A stretch of DNA of 41,629 bases. Origin: an uncultured Victivallales bacterium (GTDB taxonomy: Bacteria > Verrucomicrobiota > Lentisphaeria > Victivallales > UBA1829). Below are positions 32,980 to 40,685 of the stretch, piece by piece; within the stretch, counting starts at the first letter, position 1; every line of letters begins with the position of its first letter. A program made the position numbers and the translations under genes. The stretch covers positions 1 to 41,629 of the forward strand of contig CALXSJ010000012.1 in NCBI GenBank assembly GCA_944391115.1. The letters run 5' to 3'. The notes under the pieces were generated by a model that ran no database searches, had not been told where the DNA came from, and saw only the letters and a program-made list of their open reading frames with translations.

Positions 32980-33062
32980 GCTGCGCAAAAAAAATAATTT
33001 GCGCAGCAAATTGTATTCGTGCAGGACTTTCAGTCCTGCCGCGGTCCGGCTGCGCAAGCCGG
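32980..33062. repeat. Cluster of three hairpins with repeated TGCGCA in front of iolB
   Basis: Arms GCTGCGCAAA/TTTGCGCAGC (10 bp, 8-nt loop, 32980-33007), GCAGGACT/AGTCCTGC (8 bp, 3-nt loop, 33021-33039) and CCGGCT/AGCCGG (6 bp, 5-nt loop, 33046-33062). TGCGCA occurs at 32982, 33000 and 33051. In minus-strand RNA they would stand between pfkB and iolB and could process, attenuate or differentially stabilise the transcript. No U tract follows. Confidence 0.6.
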
Positions 33063-33115
33063 CCGCCGGAGGCGAAACGGGATTTTGCGCTTTCCGTGAA
33101 CCATTTTCCTTTTTT

Positions 33116-34024
33116 TCAATGCCGTTTCAGAAACGCTTCCACTTCAGCCAATGTCGGAATTCCCGCGCGCCCGCCGAGTTTCCCGCACTTGATTCCCGAT
33201 ACCGCGGAGGCGAAGCGGAGGCACTGGAACAGATCCCCGCATGTCAGATAGCGCACGCCGAACGCGGCATGGAACACATCTCCCGCGCCCGTGGTGTCGA
33301 CGACCGGACAATCCTCGAAAATCGGGCAGCGAATCACTTTTCCCGTCTCCCGGTCATAGCACATCGACCCCCGGCATCCCATCGTGATGCCCGTGACCTT
33401 TGCGCCGATCTTCACGAGTTCCATCAGCTGAGTCTCGTAGCCCTCCGCTCCCGTGATCTGCTTTGCGAAAAATTCGGACGTGATGAGAATGTCCGTGTGT
33501 TTCAGAATTTCCCCGACTCCCGGGCGGAGCGTTCCCGCGTCGATGTTGACCAGCACGCCGTGCTTCCGCGCCATCTTCGCCGCCGCAAGCGCCGCATGCG
33601 TCTGATGTCCGTCCAGATGCAGGAGTTTTGCATTTGCGATCAGCGGTTCGGGCACCTCCTCCGGCGCAAGATCCGCGCCGTTGCCCCGGTACCATACAAT
33701 GCTGCGTTTTCCGCTTGCGTCGATCCAGCAGTAGGCGCTCGAGGTCGTGCAGCCCTTCCGGACCCGAAACGCTTCGGTGGAAACCTTTTCGGCGTTGAGG
33801 TCCCTGACAATCATCTGTCCCGATTCATCGTCGCCTGCGACTCCGACGAACGCGCATTTCATTCCGAGCCGGGCCGCCGCCACCGTCGCCGTTGCCGCCG
33901 GGCCGCCGCCCTGCGTCAGATGTTCGAGCGCCTCGATCTTGTGATCCAGCGGGATTTCCGGCACCCGGCAGAGATAGTCGTTGCTGCAGTAACCGAGTCC
34001 GACGAATGCAATGTCACTCTTCAT
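33116..34024 (-). CDS. PfkB-family sugar kinase, YihV-like
   Basis: A 302-residue ribokinase-fold kinase. The N-terminal glycine motif GGGPAATATVAAARLG (about 39-54), FVGVAGDDESGQM and the catalytic anion hole VDTTGAGDVFHAAF (about 246-259) are clear; the Asp of GAGD is the base. GGRAGIP closes the protein. GGGPAATA, GAGDVFH and GGRAGIP resemble sulfofructose kinase YihV more than IolC, whose versions read GGSPANIA and GAGDSYA (recalled, not searched). In context it could phosphorylate 5-dehydro-2-deoxygluconate or another ketose acid. The start at 34024 has AGGAAA 8 nt upstream; a frame extending to 34087 would overlap the promoter. It is the first gene of the catabolic operon. Confidence 0.9.
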   Translation of the reverse strand: MKSDIAFVGLGYCSNDYLCRVPEIPLDHKIEALEHLTQGGGPAATATVAAARLGMKCAFVGVAGDDESGQMIVRDLNAEKVSTEAFRVRKGCTTSSAYCWIDASGKRSIVWYRGNGADLAPEEVPEPLIANAKLLHLDGHQTHAALAAAKMARKHGVLVNIDAGTLRPGVGEILKHTDILITSEFFAKQITGAEGYETQLMELVKIGAKVTGITMGCRGSMCYDRETGKVIRCPIFEDCPVVDTTGAGDVFHAAFGVRYLTCGDLFQCLRFASAVSGIKCGKLGGRAGIPTLAEVEAFLKRH

Positions 34025-34072
34025 ATAAGAATTTCCTGGAGTTTCCGTTCGTTTCCTTCCGTCATGCCGTTT

Positions 34073-34100
34073 ATTATACATTCGCAAAAGGGTTTGTCAA
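34073..34100 (-). promoter_or_regulatory. Consensus promoter of the pfkB-iolB operon
   Basis: Minus strand: TTGACA (34100-34095), a 16-bp spacer, then TATAAT (34078-34073). Both boxes are perfect. The leader to 34024 is about 42 nt. Phased repeats start just upstream. Confidence 0.85.
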
Positions 34101-34108
34101 TAGTGAAA

Positions 34109-34180
34109 TGAAAGTTTTTTGATTGTTTTATGATAAATAAATGATAAATATAATGATAATATTTTGATAATTTCTGAGAA
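34109..34180. repeat. Helically phased TGATAA repeats between divergent operons
   Basis: TGATAA is exact at 34131, 34142, 34154 and 34165. Weaker copies are TGAAAG at 34109, TGATTG at 34120 and TGAGAA at 34175. Steps are 10-12 bp, about one helical turn, so all sites face the same side. A TATAAT at 34149-34154 may be the larA -10 but lacks a good -35. Cooperative protein binding or intrinsic bending are both plausible. Confidence 0.65.
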
Positions 34181-34271
34181 AATCATCCCTTTTTCTTTTC
34201 CCCCGGTTGAAAAATCCATTCCGGGAGCTAGTGTAAGGCGGAATTTTGCAAAGCGGAAAGGAAAGCGGTCA

Positions 34272-35615
34272 ATGCGGGAAATCAGCATTCCCTATGGGAA
34301 AACCATGCTGACGGGGCATGTGGATGAGAAAAATTTTCTCGGAAGTTTCCATGCGGCTCTTCCCGCGGCCGCCCGTGATGAAACTTCGGAGGTTTCCCGG
34401 GCGCTGGATGCTCCGTTCGCTTCGCCCGGACTTGAAGAGCTCGCCTCGCGCGTGAACGACGCGGTCGTCATCGCAAGCGATCACACGCGCCCGGTTCCGA
34501 GCCGTATTCTCATGCCGCAGATCCTTGCACGTCTGCGCAAGGGAAATCCCTCGATCGCGATCACCATTCTGATCGCGACCGGATTCCATCGCGGAACGAC
34601 CGGGGCGGAGCTTCTGGACAAGTTCGGTCCGGAAATTGTCCGGCGTGAGAGAATTGTCGTGCACGACTCCTCGGATGAATCCGGCCTCGTAAGGATCGGG
34701 ACGCTTCCCTCCGGCGGAGAGCTGATTGTCAACCGCCTTGCCGCGGAGGCCTCGCTGCTCGTCGCCGAAGGATTCATCGAACCCCATTTCTTTGCCGGAT
34801 TTTCCGGCGGACGCAAGAGCGTGCTTCCCGGCATTGCCTCCCGCCGGACGGTTCTGGCGAACCACTGCGCGGAATTCATCCGGCACCCGAAGGCGCGGAC
34901 CGGAGTGCTGGACGGCAATCCGATTCACGAGGACATGCTGTTTGCGGCGAAAACGGCGAAGCTGGCATTTATCGTGAATGTCGTGATCAATGCGGAAAAG
35001 CGGATTGTCGCCGCGTTTGCCGGCGATCCCGTGGCTGCGCACCGCGCCGGAACGGAGTATCTCTCGCGCCATGCCCGGATCGAGGTGCCGGAGGCCGACA
35101 TCGTCATCACAGGGAACGGCGGCTATCCGCTCGACCAGAATGTCTATCAGTCGGTCAAGGGGATGACGGCGGGGGAGGCGGTCTGCCGCGAAGGCGGCGT
35201 CATCATCCTCTGCGCGAGCTGCTGCGACGGGCACGGCGGGGAATCGTTTTACCGCCATCTTGCAGGAGGGACGCCGCAGCAGATCCTGGACGAGGTTTCA
35301 CGCATCCCCCGGGACCGGACCGAACCGGATCAGTGGGAGTATCAGATTCTCGCGCGCATTCTGGTGAAGCATACCGTGATTGTCGTGACGAAAGACTGCG
35401 ACCACCGGATGCTTCATGCCATGCATCTAACGGCCGCGTCCTCGGTTGACGAGGCGCTTGCGAAGGCTTTTGAACTCTGCGGGCCGGATGCGAAAGTCGC
35501 GGCGATTCCGGACGGGGTTTCGGTGATCGCCCGGATGCAACAGGACTTCAAGGCGCGACGGACGCCGATCCGGCGCGGATGCAATACACTTGTCGGGAAA
35601 AAGGAAGAAAAATGA
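34272..35615 (+). CDS. larA: Nickel-pincer lactate racemase family protein LarA
   Basis: A 447-residue LarA-family racemase interconverting D- and L-2-hydroxyacids. Active-site residues known in lactobacillar LarA are all present: ASDHTRPVP, the catalytic His in IATGFHRGTT, the second His and the cofactor-binding Lys in EPHFFAGFSGGRKSVLPG (His and Lys ten apart, as in the known enzyme) and the nickel His in LANHCAEF. The cofactor requires LarB, LarC and LarE, none of which is in this window. The start at 34272 has AAAGGAAAG upstream; the frame extends to 34164 without support. It overlaps etfB by ATGA. Next to a lactate dehydrogenase-ETF set, lactate is the likely substrate. Confidence 0.92.
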   Translation: MREISIPYGKTMLTGHVDEKNFLGSFHAALPAAARDETSEVSRALDAPFASPGLEELASRVNDAVVIASDHTRPVPSRILMPQILARLRKGNPSIAITILIATGFHRGTTGAELLDKFGPEIVRRERIVVHDSSDESGLVRIGTLPSGGELIVNRLAAEASLLVAEGFIEPHFFAGFSGGRKSVLPGIASRRTVLANHCAEFIRHPKARTGVLDGNPIHEDMLFAAKTAKLAFIVNVVINAEKRIVAAFAGDPVAAHRAGTEYLSRHARIEVPEADIVITGNGGYPLDQNVYQSVKGMTAGEAVCREGGVIILCASCCDGHGGESFYRHLAGGTPQQILDEVSRIPRDRTEPDQWEYQILARILVKHTVIVVTKDCDHRMLHAMHLTAASSVDEALAKAFELCGPDAKVAAIPDGVSVIARMQQDFKARRTPIRRGCNTLVGKKEEK

Positions 35616-36415
35616 ATATCATTGTCTGCATCAAACAGGTGCCGGGAACGGCGCAGGTGGAAATTGATGAAAAGACCGGGGTCCTGAAGCGCGACGGCGT
35701 CGCCGCGAAAATGAACCCGTTCGATCTCTTCGCGCTGGAAAGCGCAATGCGTCTCCGGGAACGGCACGGCGGAAGAATTTCGGTCCTTACGATGGGGCCG
35801 CCGCAGGCGGAAAAGGTGCTGCGCGAAGCGTTCATGATGGGCGCGGACGACGCGTATCTTCTTTCCGACCGGCGTTTCGGCGGTGCGGATGTGCTGGCGA
35901 CCGCCTACACGCTGTCGCAGGGGATCCGGAAGATCGGCGCCTGGGATCTGATCCTCTGCGGCAAGCAGACCACGGACGGAGATACTGCACAGGTCGGCGC
36001 GGAGCTTGCCGAGTTTCTCGGCATTCCGCATCTGACGAATGTGACGAAGTTTCTCGGAATGCAGGAGGAAGGCAAACTTGACGTCGAGGCGGAAATCCCG
36101 CTTCATGTGGTGGATGTCCGCATGAAGCTTCCCTGTCTCCTGACCGTGGAAAAGGGTATTTTCGAGCCGCGTCTTCCCTCGTTCCGGCGCAAACTTGCCA
36201 CAGCGGACAGGAAAATCACCTGTTTCTCGCTGGACGATCTCCCCGACCGGGACGAATCCCATTACGGCCTGAACGGTTCCCCGACCCAGGTGCAGCGGAT
36301 TTTTCCCCCGGAGATCAAGACGGAGAAGGAGACCTGGACGGGCGAAGGTGAAATGCTCGCCGGGAAGCTCTGCGCGTTTCTCGAAGAAAAACGGTTTCTC
36401 AGCGAGTTGAGGTGA
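35612..36415 (+). CDS. lctB: EtfB subunit of a bifurcating lactate dehydrogenase (LctB-like)
   Basis: A 267-residue EtfB. It begins NIIVCIKQVPGTAQVEID and holds RISVLTMGPPQAEKVLREAF and the nucleotide-binding motif CGKQTTDGDTAQVGAELAE (residues about 120-138). It is shorter than and clearly different from the EtfB at 16957-17850. In the Lct complex this subunit carries the bifurcating FAD. Start 35612 overlaps the larA stop (ATGA) and has AAGGAAG upstream; the EtfA partner follows after 4 nt. The gene order larA-etfB-etfA-ldh recalls the lctBCD plus lctF genes of Acetobacterium woodii. Confidence 0.93.
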   Translation: MNIIVCIKQVPGTAQVEIDEKTGVLKRDGVAAKMNPFDLFALESAMRLRERHGGRISVLTMGPPQAEKVLREAFMMGADDAYLLSDRRFGGADVLATAYTLSQGIRKIGAWDLILCGKQTTDGDTAQVGAELAEFLGIPHLTNVTKFLGMQEEGKLDVEAEIPLHVVDVRMKLPCLLTVEKGIFEPRLPSFRRKLATADRKITCFSLDDLPDRDESHYGLNGSPTQVQRIFPPEIKTEKETWTGEGEMLAGKLCAFLEEKRFLSELR

Positions 36416-36419
36416 AGCG

Positions 36420-37700
36420 ATGGCAAAGATCATCATCCATCAGGAACGGGTCACGGACGAAAAGAAACTCAACGCGCAGTTTCCGTTCGGCACGGGAGCG
36501 CTGAATCTCGGCGAAGTCGTGCTGCATGACGGGAAAGTGACCGACGTGAAGAAACTTCAGGCGCTCTGCCCGTTCGGCGCGATCGACTACGTCAACGGCG
36601 AACTTTCAATCAACGCCGCCTGCCGCATGTGCCGGATCTGCTGCAAAAAGGGCGACGGCATTTTTGAATATGTTGAGGATGACGCCTCTTCCGGCGCGGA
36701 CAAGACGCAGTGGAACGGAATCGCCGTGGTTGCGGAGATGGTCGGATCCTCCGTCCATCCGGTCACGCTGGAGCTGCTCGGAAAGGCGCGGGAGCTTGCC
36801 GGGAAGGTCTCTCAGAAGGTGTGCTGTCTTCTCATCGGACACAATCTTGCGAAGGCGGCGGCCTCGCTTGCGGAATACGGCGCGGATGAAATTTATCTTT
36901 ACGATCAGGAGGAGCTTGCGCACTTCCGGATCGAACCCTATTGCGCGGCCCTGGAGGAGTTTATTTCGTATGTGAAACCCTCCGTCGTGCTGGTCGGGGG
37001 GACTTCTGTCGGGCGATCGCTTGCCCCCCGCGCGGCGGCGCGCTTCCGTTCCGGGCTGACGGCGGACTGCACGGTCCTGGACATTCAGAAGAATACGGAT
37101 CTCGATCAGATCCGCCCCGCTTACGGCGGAAACATCATGGCGCACATCCGCACGCCGCGGCATCGTCCGCAGTTCGCCACCGTGCGCTATAAAGTTTTCG
37201 CCATGCCGGAGAAGACCGCCCCGCATGCGAAATTCATATCCGGCAAGCTCGACGCGCGGCGTCTTGCTTCCGGAATCGAATTCCTCTCGATGCGCCGCAA
37301 GCAGAGCGAACGCGGAATCGAGGACGCCGATGTGATCGTGGTTGCGGGGCGCGGCCTCAAGAAGCCCGAGGACATCGCCATGCTGGAGGAACTGGCCGGG
37401 CTCCTCGGCGGCCAGCTCGGCTCGACGCGCGCGATGGTGGAAGCCGGATGGATCGACGCGCGGCGCCAGATCGGGCTCAGCGGACGCACGGTCAAGCCGA
37501 AACTCATCCTGACCTGCGCGGTCTCCGGCGCGGTGCAGTTCGCCGCCGGCATGAACGGCAGCGAATGCATCGTGGCGATCAACACCGATCCGAATGCGCC
37601 GATATTCAACATCGCGCACATCGGGATCGTCGGGGACGTCTACAGGATTGTGCCCGAACTTATCAGAAAAATCAAGGCGGCGAAGGGAAAGGGCGCGTGA
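36420..37700 (+). CDS. lctC: EtfA subunit with N-terminal ferredoxin-like domain (LctC-like)
   Basis: A 426-residue EtfA, about 90 residues longer at the N-terminus than the EtfA at 15932-16951. The extension contains C50, C68, C71, C74 and C75 in CPFGAIDY and AACRMCRICCKKG, enough for one [4Fe-4S] cluster. Residues 10-31 and 39-61 look like a duplication (VTD-KKL-PFG), the first copy lacking cysteine. The EtfA body follows: LLGKARELAGKVSQKV, RSLAPRAAARFRSGL, RPAYGGNIMAHI and the FAD domain VVAGRGLKKPED, GSTRAMVEAGWIDARRQIG, SGRTVKPKLILTC, INTDPNAPIFN. The cluster would pass electrons to or from ferredoxin. Confidence 0.93.
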   Translation: MAKIIIHQERVTDEKKLNAQFPFGTGALNLGEVVLHDGKVTDVKKLQALCPFGAIDYVNGELSINAACRMCRICCKKGDGIFEYVEDDASSGADKTQWNGIAVVAEMVGSSVHPVTLELLGKARELAGKVSQKVCCLLIGHNLAKAAASLAEYGADEIYLYDQEELAHFRIEPYCAALEEFISYVKPSVVLVGGTSVGRSLAPRAAARFRSGLTADCTVLDIQKNTDLDQIRPAYGGNIMAHIRTPRHRPQFATVRYKVFAMPEKTAPHAKFISGKLDARRLASGIEFLSMRRKQSERGIEDADVIVVAGRGLKKPEDIAMLEELAGLLGGQLGSTRAMVEAGWIDARRQIGLSGRTVKPKLILTCAVSGAVQFAAGMNGSECIVAINTDPNAPIFNIAHIGIVGDVYRIVPELIRKIKAAKGKGA

Positions 37701-37703
37701 ACA

Positions 37704-39107
37704 ATGGATATGAAATATAAGAAAATGGAGCAGGAAGACTTCGACTTTCTCCGTTCCGTCTGCCCGGAGCGCGTGAGCGTCCGCGGCGAAATCGGCGAGG
37801 ACTACTGGCATGACGAGCTCGGCGGCATCCGGCGCGAACCCGAAGCGCTTGTGAAGGTGCTTTCGACGGACGAGGTCTCCCGGATCATGCGCTACGCGTA
37901 TGAAAACAGCATTCCCGTGACGCCGCGCGGGCAGGGGACCGGCCTGGTCGGAGCCTCCGTCGCGCTCTGCGGAGGGATTCTCCTTGACTTCTGCGCGATG
38001 AACCGCTTTCTGGAGCTGGATGAGGTCAACATGACGCTGACGCTCGAGCCGGGCGTCCTTCTGATGGACATCGGGAAATACGTGGAGGAGCACAACCTCT
38101 TCTATCCGCCGGATCCGGGCGAGAAAACGGCGACGATCGGCGGAAATGTCAATACGAACGCGGGCGGAATGCGCGCGGTCAAATACGGAATCACGCGCGA
38201 CTATGTGCGGGGACTTGAAGTCGTGCTGCCGGACGGGAGCGTGATTGAACTCGGCGGAAAGATCGTGAAGAACAGTTCCGGCTATGACCTCAAGGATCTG
38301 TTTGTCGGTTCCGAAGGGACGCTCGGCGTGATTACGAAGATCATTCTGCGCCTGATTCCGCTTCCGAAGCACAAGATCAGTCTGCTGGTCCCGTTTCCCG
38401 ATCTGAACTCCGCAATTTCGGCTGTTCCGGAGGTCATCAAGACTAGTTCCGTACCGACCGCCGTCGAGTTCATGGAGCGGGAAGTGATTCTCGCCGCGGA
38501 AGAGTTCCTCAACCGCAAGTTCCCCGACAACAGCGCGGACGCGTATCTGCTTCTGACCTTCGACGGGATGAGCCCCGAGGAGGTCGATCTCGCTTTCCAC
38601 GCGGTTGCGTCGCGCTGTCTGGAGCTCGGAGCGCTTGACGTCTACCTTTCCGATACCGACGAGCGCAATGAATCGCTGTGGGCGGCGCGCGGCGCGTTTC
38701 TCGAGGCGATCAAGGCGTCCACGACGGAGATGGACGAGTGCGACGTCGTCGTTCCGCGCATTCATGTGGCGGAATTCATCACCTTCGCTTCCTCCCTGCA
38801 GAAGGTTCACAACGTGCGCATCCGCTCGTTCGGCCATGCGGGAGACGGGAATCTGCATATTTACATCCTGCGTGATGCGCTTGATGAAAACGCCTGGAAA
38901 AAGACGCTTTCCGCCGTTTTCGACGATCTGTACAACCGCGCGCACGAACTCGGCGGCCAGGTCTCCGGCGAACACGGAATCGGCTTTGCCAAGAAGCCGT
39001 ATCTGGCGCGGTCGCTCGCGCCGGAGCAGATCGGGCTCATGCGCGGGATCAAGCAGGCGTTTGATCCGAAGAACATTCTCAATCCCGGCAAGGTGTTCGA
39101 GCTGTGA
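37704..39107 (+). CDS. lctD: FAD-linked D-lactate dehydrogenase-like subunit (LctD/GlcD)
   Basis: A 467-residue VAO/PCMH flavoprotein. The FAD domain shows [17 protein letters not shown] (residues about 70-86), [30 protein letters not shown] and [15 protein letters not shown]. The C-terminal domain has the substrate and metal histidines in [22 protein letters not shown] and the final [14 protein letters not shown]. It begins 3 nt after the ferredoxin-type EtfA. In the related complex, lactate oxidation by NAD is driven by simultaneous oxidation of reduced ferredoxin. That reaction is inferred from gene content. A second in-frame ATG at 37710 is possible. A terminator follows 43 nt after the stop. 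Confidence 0.93.
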   Translation: MDMKYKKMEQEDFDFLRSVCPERVSVRGEIGEDYWHDELGGIRREPEALVKVLSTDEVSRIMRYAYENSIPVTPRGQGTGLVGASVALCGGILLDFCAMNRFLELDEVNMTLTLEPGVLLMDIGKYVEEHNLFYPPDPGEKTATIGGNVNTNAGGMRAVKYGITRDYVRGLEVVLPDGSVIELGGKIVKNSSGYDLKDLFVGSEGTLGVITKIILRLIPLPKHKISLLVPFPDLNSAISAVPEVIKTSSVPTAVEFMEREVILAAEEFLNRKFPDNSADAYLLLTFDGMSPEEVDLAFHAVASRCLELGALDVYLSDTDERNESLWAARGAFLEAIKASTTEMDECDVVVPRIHVAEFITFASSLQKVHNVRIRSFGHAGDGNLHIYILRDALDENAWKKTLSAVFDDLYNRAHELGGQVSGEHGIGFAKKPYLARSLAPEQIGLMRGIKQAFDPKNILNPGKVFEL

Positions 39108-39149
39108 CGCCTTGAGCCGGAAAAGGGCGGCCGGGGACTCCGCTCAGTT

Positions 39150-39178
39150 CCGCTCCGGGGGACCGGGGCGGATTTTCT
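39150..39178 (+). terminator. Terminator of the larA-lctBCD operon
   Basis: CCGCTCCGG/CCGGGGCGG forms a 9-bp stem with one wobble pair and a GGGA loop, followed by ATTTTCT. Confidence 0.7.
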
Positions 39179-39350
39179 CCCATTGCGCAAACTGAAAATC
39201 CACCGCCGGATTATTTCGGGAGTATAAAAAAGACAAGCGGACAACTCTGTCTCCCATATCGGAAATTCCATCCTGTATGAAAATGCTTTTTCGGCTCTTT
39301 TCCGGAAAGATAAGAAGATAACTTTTTATCGGGAAAGCAGAACCTTTCGC

Positions 39351-39379
39351 TTGGCTTTTTCCTTCCGCGGCTGTATTGT
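39351..39379 (+). promoter_or_regulatory. Promoter of the first Gfo/Idh gene
   Basis: TTGGCT (39351-39356), a 17-bp spacer, TATTGT (39374-39379), four of six matches each. The leader is about 45 nt. The rest of the 322-nt gap from 39108 holds the operon terminator and nothing else I can name. Confidence 0.55.
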
Positions 39380-39429
39380 ATCCGGAGTATGATTCCAAAC
39401 TTCAAGGGAAGGAAACAGGAGCTTTTGTC

Positions 39430-40596
39430 ATGGAAAAAGTGAAATTCGGCATCATCGGAATCGGCAACATGGGCAGCGCTCATGTGGTGAACATCAGCAA
39501 TCTGAAAAACTGCGAGCTGACGGCTGTCTGCGACATCAATCCGGAAGCGTTCAAGCGCATTGACGAGGGAATCCGGGCAAAGCTGAATCTCTTCACCGAT
39601 CCGGAAAAATTCCTGAAGGAGGCCGACATCGACGCGGTCGTGATTTCCGTGCCGCACTATTCCCATCCCGATCTGGCGATTCTTGCGATGCGACAGGGCA
39701 AACACATCATCGTGGAAAAGCCGATCGCCGTGCACAAGGCGGAAGCCGAACGCATGATCGCCGAGGCGAAAAAATATCCGGAGCTCAGGAAATCCGCGAT
39801 GTTCAACCAGCGCACCATTCCGGCGCATAAGAAAATCAAGCAGATGATCGATTCCGGCGAACTCGGTAAGATCATGCGCGTGAACTGGATCATCACCGAC
39901 TGGTTCCGTTCTCAGCGTTACTATGATTCCGGCGACTGGCGCGCAAGCTGGCGCGGGGAGGGCGGCGGCGTGCTGCTGAACCAGTGCCCCCATCAGCTCG
40001 ATCTGATGCAGTGGTTCTTCGGGATGCCGTGCAAGGTGCGCGCCACGGCGAAATTCGGGAAATATCATGACATCGAGGTGGAGGACGAAGTCAACGCGTA
40101 TCTGGAATATCCGGACGGAAAGACCGGAAACTTCATCGCGTCCACCGGCGAGATCCCCGGGACGAACCGCCTGGAGATCATGGCGGAACGCGGCCGCCTC
40201 GTTTACGAGAACGGCCGTCTGGAGTTCAAGCGCAATGAAGTCGAGACGGGGGTTTTCTGCAAGACGACGGACAAGTCGTTCGGTCTTCCGGACATCTGGC
40301 AATGCGAGATTCCCGTCGCCCCCGGCAGCCCGACGCCGCACAAGCTGATTGTGGAGAACGTTGCCGAGGCGATTCTTCACGGTGCGGAACTTCTGGCCCC
40401 GATGGAGGAGGGCATCAACGCGCTGGAGCTCGGCAACGCCATGCTCCTTTCCGGATGGAAGGAGGAGACGGTGACGCTGCCGATTGATTCCGCCGAATAT
40501 GCCGCCCGTCTCGGGAAACTGGTCGAGACTTCCCGCTACCGGAAGAAGAGTGTTTCCGCGGCCGGAAATCCGGACGGATTCTCTTCCTCCTTCTGA
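39430..40596 (+). CDS. Gfo/Idh/MocA family oxidoreductase
   Basis: A 388-residue NAD(P)-dependent sugar or cyclitol dehydrogenase-type enzyme. The Rossmann fold opens FGIIGIGNMGSAHV (residues 5-18). The family motif HIIVEKPIAV supplies the conserved Lys, and LNQCPHQLDLMQWFFG contains the catalytic-region His. An aromatic insert (WFRSQRYYDSGDWRASWRG) probably shapes the substrate pocket and resembles glycan-processing members. The start at 39430 has AGGAG eight bases upstream; a longer frame to 39376 overlaps the promoter. It has its own promoter and a strong terminator. An inositol or sugar-acid substrate is a guess from the nearby iolB operon. Confidence 0.88.
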   Translation: MEKVKFGIIGIGNMGSAHVVNISNLKNCELTAVCDINPEAFKRIDEGIRAKLNLFTDPEKFLKEADIDAVVISVPHYSHPDLAILAMRQGKHIIVEKPIAVHKAEAERMIAEAKKYPELRKSAMFNQRTIPAHKKIKQMIDSGELGKIMRVNWIITDWFRSQRYYDSGDWRASWRGEGGGVLLNQCPHQLDLMQWFFGMPCKVRATAKFGKYHDIEVEDEVNAYLEYPDGKTGNFIASTGEIPGTNRLEIMAERGRLVYENGRLEFKRNEVETGVFCKTTDKSFGLPDIWQCEIPVAPGSPTPHKLIVENVAEAILHGAELLAPMEEGINALELGNAMLLSGWKEETVTLPIDSAEYAARLGKLVETSRYRKKSVSAAGNPDGFSSSF

Positions 40597-40622
40597 GCCT
40601 TTTTCAAACGCGCTCCACGCAG

Positions 40623-40653
40623 AAAAAAACGCCGCAGTCATGCGGCGTTTTTT
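40623..40653. terminator. Two-way terminator between convergent Gfo/Idh genes
   Basis: ACGCCGCA/TGCGGCGT stem with GTCA loop, flanked by seven A and six T. It is perfect on both strands. Confidence 0.97.
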
Positions 40654-40685
40654 CTTTTCGGATGCACTGCTGCCGGGGAAGAGAC

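Noticed and set aside
32126-34024. Sulfoquinovose pathway, suggested by the YihV-like kinase
   Set aside because: No sulfoquinovosidase, sulfoquinovose isomerase, sulfolactaldehyde reductase or sulfonate exporter is present, and IolB points to deoxyuronate chemistry.
36606-38975. A 789-codon minus-strand frame opposite lctC and lctD
   Set aside because: It covers clearly coding plus-strand genes and has no family motif.
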